A stretch of DNA of 64,000 nt from Aldehydirespirator sp965116195. GTDB taxonomy: Bacteria > Actinomycetota > Acidimicrobiia > Acidimicrobiales > Aldehydirespiratoraceae. The position numbers and the translations under genes were made by a program. The notes beneath the pieces were generated by a model. It had not been told where the DNA came from. It made no database searches and saw nothing but the letters and a program-made list of their open reading frames with translations. Positions within the stretch are counted from its first letter, which is position 1. Each line of letters begins with the position of its first letter. Shown one piece after another: positions 45,113 to 53,254 of the stretch. Location of the stretch: positions 1,736,001 to 1,800,000 of the forward strand of contig OZ220491.1 of assembly GCA_965116195.1 (NCBI GenBank). The letters run 5' to 3'.

Positions 45113-45619
45113 TCAGGATCGTGAGGCGATGTCGGCCAGCACTTCAGCTGCGTGCTCGCTCAGATCCTTACCCTCCAAGTCGTAGGCCAAAGCGATCATG
45201 CCCTCAGGATTGATCAGATAACTGATCCGACGGGGCAAACCGAACTCGTAGTAGTCCTCACCAGGCTCTCGCTCCGCATCATAGGTGCGACCGATGGCAC
45301 GATCGGCATCACTGATCAACTTGAACGGGAACTGCTCGGACTCCGCGAAGGCTCGTTGATCCTCGACAGTGTCAAAGGACGCTCCGATCACGACTGCTCC
45401 GACTGCTTCAAACTCTGGGGCTCGATCACGGAACCCCTGGCCCTCGGTCGTTCAACCAGCGGTGGATGCCTTGGGGTACCACCACAGCGCCACCCAGCTT
45501 CCCAGGTGGTCGGACAGGCGGATCGTGTTGCCGAACTGGTCGGAAGCCTCAAAGTCAGGCGCGGGGGTGTTTACATCAAGCACAAGGCAGAACGCTAGCA
45601 GCAGAACGCTCGGCTTCAT
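45113..45619 (-). CDS. Selenocysteine peroxiredoxin (Bcp/PrxQ-like)
   Basis: The minus-strand frame reaches TGA at 45454-45452 and continues in frame to 45113. Read as Sec, the 168-residue product has APDFEASDQFGNTIRLSDHL, then YPKASTAG-U-TTE, exactly where the family has its peroxidatic Cys (normally PGCTTE). After that come GFRDRAPEFEAVGAVVIGAS and the usual thioredoxin-fold C-terminus. Sec is residue 56 from ATG 45619; ATG 45628 and GTG codons further downstream are other possible starts. The resolving Cys normally five residues later is Gln, so it would work as a one-Sec enzyme with an external thiol. It reduces peroxides. A 7-bp-stem hairpin lies at SECIS distance. Confidence 0.88.
45417..45437 (-). 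promoter_or_regulatory. SECIS-like hairpin of the selenoperoxiredoxin
   Basis: On the minus strand GGGGTTC (15-21 nt after the TGA) pairs with GAGCCCC (one G-T pair) around a 7-nt loop CGTGATC. Loop guanines are 23 and 25 nt after the TGA, within the bacterial SECIS range. Confidence 0.65.
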
Positions 45620-45675
45620 TGCGATCATCTGTGAGACACCACCACATCTGGGGCTGCGCCCAACACCACCTTCGG

Positions 45676-45780
45676 GTGCTGCCACTCACGCCTGAGATAC
45701 CATACGGCTGCGACTACCGGTTTTCGTCAGATCGAGGTGCTGCCACTCACGCCTGAGATACCACCACATCTGGGCTGCGC
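45676..45780. repeat. 62-bp spaced direct repeat
   Basis: GGTGCTGCCACTCACGCCTG and eight further bases occur at about 45676 and 45738. ACCACATCTGGG also recurs (about 45641 and 45762). It lies in the gap between divergent genes. Confidence 0.8.
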
Positions 45781-45899
45781 CGTTGTCGTGCGGACTTCCC
45801 GCCGACATTCCAGCATGCGACCAACGCCGGGCGCATCTGGGCCGACACCCTGTCCGCTCAAGGATGCCGACCTTTGTGGCAGTCGCCTATGGTGCGGTC

Positions 45900-47405
45900 A
45901 TGACGCTTGTCGCAGCGCTGCGCCGTGAGCTTGGTCCGTCCGGGGTGTTGACCGGCAGCGATGCTGAGCCGTACCTGACAAGCTGGCGAGGTCTTTTCGG
46001 CTCGCCTGCTGTGGCGGTGGCGCGACCTGCCACGACAACCGAGACGGCAACCGTCGTGCGGGCCTGCGCCGAAGTCGGAGTCGCGATAGTCCCACAAGGC
46101 GGCAACACGGGTCTCTCCGGCGGAGCCGTGCCAGCGAAGAGTGCGGACTCAGCCACCACAAGACCGACACCCGAAAACGCGGGACTCGTCGGCGGAGCCG
46201 TGCCAGCAACGAGCGCCGGGGGCGGCTCGCCGTCGGATGACGGGCCGCCGGTTGTGCTTTCGCTCAGCCGTATGAACCGCATCCTGTCGGTGAACCCCGA
46301 CCGTTGGACGATCACCGCTGAGGCCGGGGCCACCATTGAGGCCGTACAGCAGGCCGCAGCCCAGACGAAGCGACTATTCGCGCCCGACTGGGGGGCAAGA
46401 GGCACCGCAACGGTCGGCGGCGCGATCTCCACCGACGCAGGTGGCAACAATGTGCTGCGCTATGGCACCATGCGCCAACAGGTACTGGGCCTGGAGGTTG
46501 TGCTGGCCGACGGACGAATCTGGGACGGCATGCGGGCCCTCCGCAAAGACTCCTCGGGCTATGACCTCAAGCAACTCTTCATCGGTGCTGAAGGCACGCT
46601 GGGTGTGGTGACCCGGGCGGTGCTGCAGTTGCATCCGGCCATGCCGCACAGCCAGAGCGCCCTTGCCGCCATCTGCGGCCTCGACCGGCTGATGCCTTTG
46701 CTGGAGTTGGCCACAGCCTGCTGCGGGGACGACGTGACCGCCTTTGAGCTTGTCCCGGAGGTGGGCTTGCAACGGGTCTGTGACAAGTTCGGCCTGGTCC
46801 GCCCCCTGCCCGCACGACAAGAGTTCTACGTGCTGATGAAGCTGACCTCAGCCGAGCCGGTCTCAGAGCGTCTGGGAACCTTCCTGCAAAGGGCATCCGA
46901 GCGAGGCTTGGTGAGTGACGCAGCTGTCGCCGTCACCGACGAGCAGGAAAACCGGCTTTGGACCATCCGCGACGAGTTGCCGGCAACGGGGTTGTGGCCG
47001 CAGCACGCGCACGGCCTCAAGCTGGATACCGCCGTGCCTGTTGACCGCTTCGGTGACTACCACGACCAGGTCAGGCGTATCGCCGCTGACATGGCTCCGG
47101 GCACACTGGCCTACGGGTTCGGACATGTCGGCGACGGCAACCTGCACATGATGGTGCTGCCCACAAGCGACGATCAGATTGCTGCGTTTCTGGCGGTGCG
47201 AGATCAGTTGCGCGAGCGCATTGACGAGGCCACTGTTGCCTGCGGCGGCACCCTCAGCGCCGAGCACGGCATCGGCCAACTACTGCGTCACCGGGTGCAG
47301 CCCCAGAAGCCGGCCATCGAGTGGGAGCTGATGCGAACCATCAAGGGTGCTCTGGACCCCCAAGGCATCATGAACCCCCACAAGACCCTGCCCATGGCTG
47401 GCTGA
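45900..47405 (+). CDS. FAD-linked oxidase, GlcD/D-lactate dehydrogenase type
   Basis: The 501-residue flavoprotein has the PCMH-type FAD-binding domain (VPQGGNTGLSGGA, ISTDAGGNN) and the C-terminal FAD-oxidase domain (FGHVGDGNLHMMV, LSAEHGIGQ). It oxidises a D-2-hydroxyacid such as D-lactate, glycolate or D-2-hydroxyglutarate. ATG 45900 is chosen over the longer frame from 45783. Directly at the FAD loop, a 72-bp in-frame duplication repeats GL-GGAVPA (residues about 71 and 95), an insertion not expected in the family. Confidence 0.9.
   Translation: MTLVAALRRELGPSGVLTGSDAEPYLTSWRGLFGSPAVAVARPATTTETATVVRACAEVGVAIVPQGGNTGLSGGAVPAKSADSATTRPTPENAGLVGGAVPATSAGGGSPSDDGPPVVLSLSRMNRILSVNPDRWTITAEAGATIEAVQQAAAQTKRLFAPDWGARGTATVGGAISTDAGGNNVLRYGTMRQQVLGLEVVLADGRIWDGMRALRKDSSGYDLKQLFIGAEGTLGVVTRAVLQLHPAMPHSQSALAAICGLDRLMPLLELATACCGDDVTAFELVPEVGLQRVCDKFGLVRPLPARQEFYVLMKLTSAEPVSERLGTFLQRASERGLVSDAAVAVTDEQENRLWTIRDELPATGLWPQHAHGLKLDTAVPVDRFGDYHDQVRRIAADMAPGTLAYGFGHVGDGNLHMMVLPTSDDQIAAFLAVRDQLRERIDEATVACGGTLSAEHGIGQLLRHRVQPQKPAIEWELMRTIKGALDPQGIMNPHKTLPMAG
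46110..46210 (+). repeat. In-frame 72-bp duplication at the FAD loop
   Basis: The segment GG-CTC-TC-GGCGGAGCCGTGCCAGC begins at 46110 and again at 46182, 72 bp (24 codons) apart. Confidence 0.85.
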
Positions 47406-47470
47406 AAGGTCTCACACATGGGGGTCGGAGAGGTCCGACCCGCCGCCCCACCGGACAGGAACCCGAGGTC

Positions 47471-47668
47471 ATGTCATCTGGTGCTGCTTCACACGGAATG
47501 ATGTACAGTTCCGCCATGAGCATCTACGGCACCTCCCGGACCACCGTGCCCCTCACCGCAGTGCGGCACGATCTGAGCATGATCGTCAACCGGGCCGCCG
47601 TCTGGAGCGAAGCCGGAATCGCAGCTGGCGACCAGGTTGGCTTGACACATCTTGGCTTAGTATGGTAG
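47471..47668 (+). CDS. Small ORF, possibly AbrB/MazE-like
   Basis: Sixty-five codons start at ATG 47471; an internal ATG at 47516 would give 50. TSRTTVPLTAVRHDL and GIAAGDQVGL are reminiscent of an AbrB/MazE swapped-hairpin domain with an insertion. The match is weak. The rest of the 306-bp gap (47406-47711) holds the promoter of the next gene. Confidence 0.3.
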   Translation: MSSGAASHGMMYSSAMSIYGTSRTTVPLTAVRHDLSMIVNRAAVWSEAGIAAGDQVGLTHLGLVW

Positions 47669-47678
47669 CGTGTGTCAA
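47642..47678 (+). promoter_or_regulatory. Promoter with inverted repeat for the coiled-coil gene
   Basis: TTGACA (47642-47647), an 18-bp spacer and TAGCGT (47666-47671) form a plausible promoter. The same stretch is bounded by TTGACACA and TGTGTCAA, a perfect 8-bp inverted repeat over 37 bp, a likely operator overlapping the promoter. Confidence 0.6.
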
Positions 47679-47711
47679 CTCATGGCAACCTGCTAAAGGA
47701 AAGGCAATCAT

Positions 47712-48239
47712 ATGCAAACAGCTATCTACACAACGCTGATCGGTGTGGTCGGAGCAGGGTTCATCTCGACCCTGCTGTTCATCGGGAACATGTTCGTCAA
47801 GCAACTGGCTGCACTCAACGCCAGGTTTGACAAGCTCGAGACCAGGTTTGACAAGCTTGACACCAGGTTTGACAAGCTTGACGCAAAAATCGACAATGTT
47901 GACACCAAGCTCACCAGGAAGATTGAGGCCAACGGGCGAGAGATCGCCAAACTCAGCGAGCGAGTAGGGGTGCTCGAAACCAAAGTAGACGTGATCAAGA
48001 CCACAGTGGGGGTGATCGAAACCAAAGTAGGCGTGATCGAAACCCGAGTAGGAGCAATCGAGACCAAAGTAGGCGTGATCGAAATCCGAGTAGGAGCAAT
48101 CGAAACCAGAGTAGGGTTGATCGAAACCAAAGTAGGCGTGATCGAAATCCGAGTAGGGGCAATCGAAACCAAGGTAGGCGTAGTCGAAGAGAAACTGGGT
48201 GTTCGCGCGCCCAGCGAAGCTGAGCCGGTCAACGCGTGA
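47712..48239 (+). CDS. Membrane-anchored heptad-repeat coiled-coil protein
   Basis: The 175-residue protein has an N-terminal membrane segment (IGVVGAGFISTLLFIGNMF), then two repeat blocks: RFDKLDT/ETRFDKL heptads (residues about 37-60) and about a dozen V-G-V-I-E-T-K/R heptads (about 88-165). Both are perfect 7-residue units encoded by 21-bp repeats, giving a long coiled coil. AAGGAAAGG precedes the ATG. It resembles bacterial coiled-coil proteins of unknown role. Repeat number probably varies between strains. Confidence 0.7.
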   Translation: MQTAIYTTLIGVVGAGFISTLLFIGNMFVKQLAALNARFDKLETRFDKLDTRFDKLDAKIDNVDTKLTRKIEANGREIAKLSERVGVLETKVDVIKTTVGVIETKVGVIETRVGAIETKVGVIEIRVGAIETRVGLIETKVGVIEIRVGAIETKVGVVEEKLGVRAPSEAEPVNA

Positions 48240-48266
48240 GCACGGCCCGAGTGCCCGAATGCCGGA

Positions 48267-49766
48267 CTAAGCGAGCCAGTTGAGCGCCTGGATCTCGGTG
48301 TAGGCCTCCACTCCCCACCGACCCCTGTCACGACCGATGCCCGACATCTTGAAGCCGCCGAAGGGAGCGTACATATGGGGCTGAACGGTGTTGAGCGCCA
48401 CGTTGCCTGACTCGAGACGACAGCCGATCTCGTAGGCCCGCTTGACATCGCCGGCATAGACATAAGAGAAAAGCCCGAACGACGAGTCGTTGGCCAGCGC
48501 CACGGCCTCGTCGTCATCATCGTGAGCCAGCACCACCACCACCGGGCCGAATGCCTCGTTGCGCACCACAGACATGTCCGGGGTCACGTCCACCAGCAGC
48601 GTCGGTGCCACAAAGTAGCCGGGCATCTCGGGGCGAGTCCCGCCACACACCACGGTGGCACCCGCCTCGACCCCGCTTGCAACGAAAGCCTCAACACGGT
48701 CACGATGCACCTCGGTGATGACGGGGCCGACCACTGTCCCGGCCTCACGACCGTCACCGACCTTCATGAACCCGGCGAACGTCTTGAGCGTCTCCACAGT
48801 CTGGTCATGGATACTGCGATGACATATCACCCTCGTCGGTGCCGTGCAGATCTGGCCCGAATGGAAACCCCAGGTGGTGGCAATGCCCATACAGGCAGCG
48901 TTCACATCAGCGTCCTCGGTCATCACCAGGGCACCCTTGCCACCCAACTCCATCAGCACCCGTTTCATCGTCGCCGCGCCGTCGGCGTAGATGCGTGCGC
49001 CGACGGCGGTGGAGCCGGTGAAGGACACCATGTTGACATCACTTGAGGCCACCAGCGCGGCCGGTGCCTCCGCACCCGAGGAGGTCACGATGTTGACCAC
49101 TCCGTCGTCAATGCCCGCCTCGGCCAGTGCCTCGCCCAAAAGCAACACCCCCAGTGGGTCCTGGGGTGCCGGCTTGATCACCACCGTGTTGCCAGCCGCC
49201 AGCGCCGGGGCAATCTTGCCGGCCACGTTGACCAGCGGCATGTTGTAGGGAGTGATGCAGGCCACCACGCCCACAGGATGACGGCGCACGGTAGCCGCCA
49301 ACAGTCCGGCCGGGCCGAGCGCACCCTTCTCAACCGCTATCGGAGCCACCTCTTCGTTGAGGTCCACTGGCCGCGAGTAGTGGCGGAACCGCTCAATCAT
49401 GGGGCCGCCCACCTGCAGGGTCTCAGCGATTGAGGTAACTGAACCTGTCTCAGCCTGAACCAGCGGCAACCACGATCCTGCCCTCGACTTCACGACATCC
49501 GCCAGAGCCGCAAGGCGGTTGCAGCGCTCAGCCATACTCAGAGCCCGCCAGCCGGGCAGGGCTTCTCGGGCGACCCGCGCAGCATCAGCAGCCTGACCTG
49601 CTGTCGCATCCGGTGCGTGGCCGACCACGACACCGTTGTTGGGGTCAACAATCGGGTAGGTCCCACCTTGCGGCTCGACCCACTCCCCACCGATCAGGAG
49701 CTTCCAGACCCGGTCAACATCCAGGGCCGTCTCAGAACCCATCGGGTGTCTCGCTCCGCTACTCAT
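48267..49766 (-). CDS. Aldehyde dehydrogenase
   Basis: The 499-residue NAD(P)-dependent enzyme has SFTGSTAVG, the catalytic Glu in MELGGKGALV, the catalytic Cys in SGQICTAPTRV, and EAFGPVVVVL near the C-terminus. It oxidises an aldehyde to the acid. It is divergent from the thiolase gene across 217 bp. Substrate range is not predictable from sequence. ATG 49742 (ninth codon) is an alternative start. Confidence 0.93.
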   Translation of the reverse strand: MSSGARHPMGSETALDVDRVWKLLIGGEWVEPQGGTYPIVDPNNGVVVGHAPDATAGQAADAARVAREALPGWRALSMAERCNRLAALADVVKSRAGSWLPLVQAETGSVTSIAETLQVGGPMIERFRHYSRPVDLNEEVAPIAVEKGALGPAGLLAATVRRHPVGVVACITPYNMPLVNVAGKIAPALAAGNTVVIKPAPQDPLGVLLLGEALAEAGIDDGVVNIVTSSGAEAPAALVASSDVNMVSFTGSTAVGARIYADGAATMKRVLMELGGKGALVMTEDADVNAACMGIATTWGFHSGQICTAPTRVICHRSIHDQTVETLKTFAGFMKVGDGREAGTVVGPVITEVHRDRVEAFVASGVEAGATVVCGGTRPEMPGYFVAPTLLVDVTPDMSVVRNEAFGPVVVVLAHDDDDEAVALANDSSFGLFSYVYAGDVKRAYEIGCRLESGNVALNTVQPHMYAPFGGFKMSGIGRDRGRWGVEAYTEIQALNWLA

Positions 49767-49983
49767 AGCCTCAATCCTCTACCTTCTGGACTGCACCAAG
49801 CTGCCGTGTGTCTGTATGGGAATGGCCAGACTCATGTTGAACCTGCGCATGGCTCCCATGATCAGGAACCAGTCCACAAGTGCCCGCATGACTCTTGGTC
49901 AACATCAGCCTCCGCCCCGGTCGGTTGACATCCCCCGTGAGGCTATCGTGGTGACCTCCGCCGACGATCCCACAGGAGCCCTC

Positions 49984-51186
49984 ATGCCCGAAGCCGTCAT
50001 CGTTGCCACTGCCCGCACCCCGATCGGCCGAGCCGTCAAGGGCTCGCTCACCGAGGCACGACCCGACGACATGTCCTCATTCATAATCGCTGACGTGCTG
50101 TCCAAAGTGCCCGGCCTCGAGTCCTCAGACGTGGAGGACGTGATCTGGGGGATCGGCCAGCCCGGAGGTGAGGGTGGCTACAACATCGCTCGGGTCGCCT
50201 CTATCCTGGCCGGAGTCAATGCTCCCGGCGTGACCGTCAACCGCTACTGCTCGTCTTCGCTGCAAACGATCCGCATGGCCGCGCACGCCATCAAGGCCGG
50301 CGAAGGTGACTGCTTCGTGGCAGGCGGCGTTGAAACCGTGTCGCGCTACATGAACGGTGCCGCCGACAACGGGCCCCACAACGACAAATTCGCCGACGCC
50401 GAGAGCCGCAGCGCCGAGCGCACCGGTGGCGGTGCCGCAGCCTGGGAACCGCCACAGAGCCTGCCGGACATCTACATTGCCATGGGCCAGACAGCTGAGA
50501 ATGTGGCCCAACTCAAGGGTGTTTCGCGCCAGGCACAGGATGAGTGGGGCGTGAGTTCCCAGAACCGAGCAGAGACAGCCCGCAACCGCGGCTTCTTCGA
50601 ACGTGAGATTACCCCGTATCCGCTGGCTGACGGCACACAGTCCAGCCGCGATGACGGCATACGGGAAGGCACGACCCTGGAAGGCGTGTCACAGCTGCGC
50701 CCGGTGTTTCGCCCTGACGGCACCGTGACCGCCGGCAATTGCTGCCCTCTCAACGACGGTGCCGCCGCGGTCGTGGTGATGTCAGACACCAAAGCAGCAG
50801 CCGTCGGTGCCAAACCACTGGCGAGGATCGTGTCCACCGGAGTATCGGCTCTGCACCCCGAAATCATGGGCCTCGGCCCGGTGGATGCCTGCCGTCAAGC
50901 CCTGGACCGTGCCGGAATGACCATCGACGACATTGACCATGTCGAGATCAACGAGGCTTTCGCTGCCCAGGTGCTGCCATCGGCTGACGCTCTGGGAATC
51001 GACTACGACAAGCTCAACCCCAACGGCGGAGCCATCGCCTTGGGCCATCCCTTTGGCATGACCGGGTCACGCATCATGTGTACCCTGCTCAACGGCTTGG
51101 AGGACGCCGACAAGACCGTCGGCCTCGAATCAATGTGTGTGGGCGGGGGCCAGGGCATGGCCATGATCGTCGAACGCCTCAACTGA
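49984..51186 (+). CDS. Acetyl-CoA C-acyltransferase (thiolase)
   Basis: The 400-residue protein has the nucleophilic Cys in NRYCSSSLQTI, the catalytic His in GGAIALGHPFGMTGSR and the second Cys in CVGGGQG. It cleaves or forms 3-ketoacyl-CoA in fatty-acid breakdown. ATG 49984 is chosen because MPEAVIVATARTPIGRA is the usual N-terminus; the 56-codon upstream extension has no similarity. Confidence 0.93.
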   Translation: MPEAVIVATARTPIGRAVKGSLTEARPDDMSSFIIADVLSKVPGLESSDVEDVIWGIGQPGGEGGYNIARVASILAGVNAPGVTVNRYCSSSLQTIRMAAHAIKAGEGDCFVAGGVETVSRYMNGAADNGPHNDKFADAESRSAERTGGGAAAWEPPQSLPDIYIAMGQTAENVAQLKGVSRQAQDEWGVSSQNRAETARNRGFFEREITPYPLADGTQSSRDDGIREGTTLEGVSQLRPVFRPDGTVTAGNCCPLNDGAAAVVVMSDTKAAAVGAKPLARIVSTGVSALHPEIMGLGPVDACRQALDRAGMTIDDIDHVEINEAFAAQVLPSADALGIDYDKLNPNGGAIALGHPFGMTGSRIMCTLLNGLEDADKTVGLESMCVGGGQGMAMIVERLN

Positions 51187-51317
51187 GCCAGCAAGCCCGG
51201 AACCAGCAGGGCTGGGACTGGCCAACGGCCCAGGCCCCAGGGCCCACGGTCAGGAACCGGCAAGCAAACCAAACCGTCCGGCGGTTCAACGGTTCAAGCA
51301 GCGACAATCAACAGCGG

Positions 51318-52349
51318 TCAGCCCTGTCCGCCTGAGGTCTCCTTCACTGAGGTCTTGCCCGCGGAGATCCACGGCATCATTGCCCTCAGTTCAGTTCCTA
51401 CCTTCTCCACCGGATGGTCATGGCCGGCCGCCTCCAGGCGCAGGAAGTTGGGACGCCCCGAGCGACTCTCCGCCACCCATTCCGCAGCGAAGGAACCGTC
51501 CTGCACCTCCGACAGGATGCGGGACATCTCGGCGCGCACAGCGTCGTTGACGATGCGCGGGCCCCGCGTGAGGTCGCCGTACTCGGCGGTGTCTGACACC
51601 GAGTAGCGCATGCCGGCTATGCCCTCTTCATACATCAGGTCCACGATCAGCTTCAGTTCGTGCAGACACTCAAAATAAGCCACCTCGGGCTGATAGCCGG
51701 CATTCACCAGTGTCTCGAAACCGGCCTGCACCAGCGCGGTGGTACCTCCGCACAACACGGCCTGCTCACCGAAAAGGTCGGTCTCGGTTTCCTCGGTGAA
51801 GGTCGTCTCGATGACTCCGGCCCTGGCCCCGCCAATCGCGTCGGCGTAGGCCAACGCCAGCGACAGCGCCGAGCCCGACGCGTCCTGCTCCACAGCCACC
51901 AGACACGGCACGCCGCCGCCCTCGGCGTAGGTGCGGCGCACCAGATGGCCCGGGCCCTTGGGAGCCACCATGCACACGTCCACCGACTCCGGCGGTGAGA
52001 TCAGCCCGAAACGGATGTTGAAACCGTGAGCGAAAAACAATGCCTCCCCCGGCTTTAGGTTCGGCTCCACATGCTCGGTGTAGATGGCCCCCATCTCGGT
52101 GTCGGGCATCAACATCATGATGACATCAGCCTCGGCGACAGCAGCCGCAATGGGCAGGACTTCCAGTCCGACCTCGCGGGCCTTGGCTACCGACGACGAT
52201 CCATCGCGCAAACCGACACGCACGTCAATGCCTGACTCCTTGAGGTTGAGCGCATGAGCGTGGCCCTGAGAGCCGTAGCCGAGCACAGCCACACGACGGT
52301 CGTTGATGAATGAGCGCTCAACGTCACGCTCGTAGTAGATGTTCGCCAC
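51318..52349 (-). CDS. ilvC: Ketol-acid reductoisomerase
   Basis: The 343-residue class I enzyme starts at GTG 52349. It has the cofactor loop GYGSQGHAHALNLKESG, and ETDLFGEQAVLCGG and YFECLHELKLIVDLMYEEG with the metal-binding acids. It converts acetolactate to dihydroxyvalerate in valine and isoleucine synthesis. It lies 329 bp downstream of ilvN on the same strand, separated by repeat-rich DNA that may disconnect it from the ilvBN transcript. Confidence 0.96.
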   Translation of the reverse strand: MANIYYERDVERSFINDRRVAVLGYGSQGHAHALNLKESGIDVRVGLRDGSSSVAKAREVGLEVLPIAAAVAEADVIMMLMPDTEMGAIYTEHVEPNLKPGEALFFAHGFNIRFGLISPPESVDVCMVAPKGPGHLVRRTYAEGGGVPCLVAVEQDASGSALSLALAYADAIGGARAGVIETTFTEETETDLFGEQAVLCGGTTALVQAGFETLVNAGYQPEVAYFECLHELKLIVDLMYEEGIAGMRYSVSDTAEYGDLTRGPRIVNDAVRAEMSRILSEVQDGSFAAEWVAESRSGRPNFLRLEAAGHDHPVEKVGTELRAMMPWISAGKTSVKETSGGQG

Positions 52350-52678
52350 GAGATGTTCCTTTCTTGCTGTCTGTCACATGTCAAGGACCAAGACCGAGGC
52401 CTGGGTCAAGACCGAGACTCAAGTCAAGGTCAAGGCCCGGCCCGGGTCAAGGTCAAGCTGAGGTTAGCGATCAACCGGCGCACCGGGGGTGCCCAAGCCC
52501 TATGCCCCATGCCTCGGGCACCAAGAAGTTCTACTCACACGGCGTCCGGTTTTTATGTCCCCTATGCCCCATGCCTCGGGCACCAAGCCCAAGTGCTCAG
52601 GCATCCGGACTCGGACAATGGACGGGTCGTCCTTGTCTAGTTCAAACGTCTCGGGTACCAAACCCGGGCCCTCAGGCG
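52350..52678. repeat. Repeat-rich ilvN-ilvC spacer
   Basis: No gene is visible. GTCAAG-type short repeats fill 52378-52462. TATGCCCCATGCCTCGGGCA plus CCAAG occurs at 52501 and 52563 (period 62), with a looser third copy near 52646. Confidence 0.8.
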
Positions 52679-53254
52679 TCAGGACCCCAGAGAACGCAAC
52701 GCAACCCGGCCAGTTCTTTGCAACTGGACTATGCCGAAATCTCTCAAGCGCTCAGCGAACTCGTCAAGACGAGACGGGCGAGCCGAGAGCGACAGCATCA
52801 TCTGCATCTGGTTCTCGTCAAGCACGAACGCCCGGAAGTCGTCAATGATCCCCAACAACTCGTGCCTGCGCCCGCCTTCTGCGTCAACAGCCACCGTCAC
52901 CAGCATCAACTCACGCTCCACCGCCTCACCGGGGTCAAGTTGGCTGATGTCAACCACATTGATCAGCTTGTCGAGTTGCTTCACCACTTGCTCAAGTGGT
53001 GCGGACTCCAAATCCACGGTAAAGGTGACACGGCTGAAGCGGTGGTTCATGGTGGGGGCAACAGCCAGCGACTCGATGTTGAAGCCGCGGCGAGCGAACA
53101 GGCCCGCCACCCGGGCCAGCACACCGGGTTTGTTCTCCACGGTGGTCACGATGGTCTGAAACCGGTGAGCCTTGTCACCGTGCTCAACGCCACCGTGTTT
53201 GGCATCACCGTGCTCGGTGCCATCGTGCTCAGTGTCACTGTGCTCGGCGCTCAT
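52679..53254 (-). CDS. ilvN: Acetolactate synthase small subunit
   Basis: The 191-residue regulatory subunit has the ACT-domain start TIVTTVENKPGVLARVAGLF followed by RRGFNIESLAV, and the conserved C-terminal domain. It gives the large subunit valine feedback control. The first 30 residues are an extra repeat of His, Gly, Asp and Glu (EHGDTEH and variants) encoded by about 15-bp units, absent from normal IlvN. It overlaps ilvB by ATGA. Confidence 0.94.
   Translation of the reverse strand: MSAEHSDTEHDGTEHGDAKHGGVEHGDKAHRFQTIVTTVENKPGVLARVAGLFARRGFNIESLAVAPTMNHRFSRVTFTVDLESAPLEQVVKQLDKLINVVDISQLDPGEAVERELMLVTVAVDAEGGRRHELLGIIDDFRAFVLDENQMQMMLSLSARPSRLDEFAERLRDFGIVQLQRTGRVALRSLGS

Noticed and set aside
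47726..48520. 264-codon minus-strand frame with repeats
   Set aside because: It is the mirror of the heptad-coding repeats and runs into the aldehyde dehydrogenase gene in another frame.
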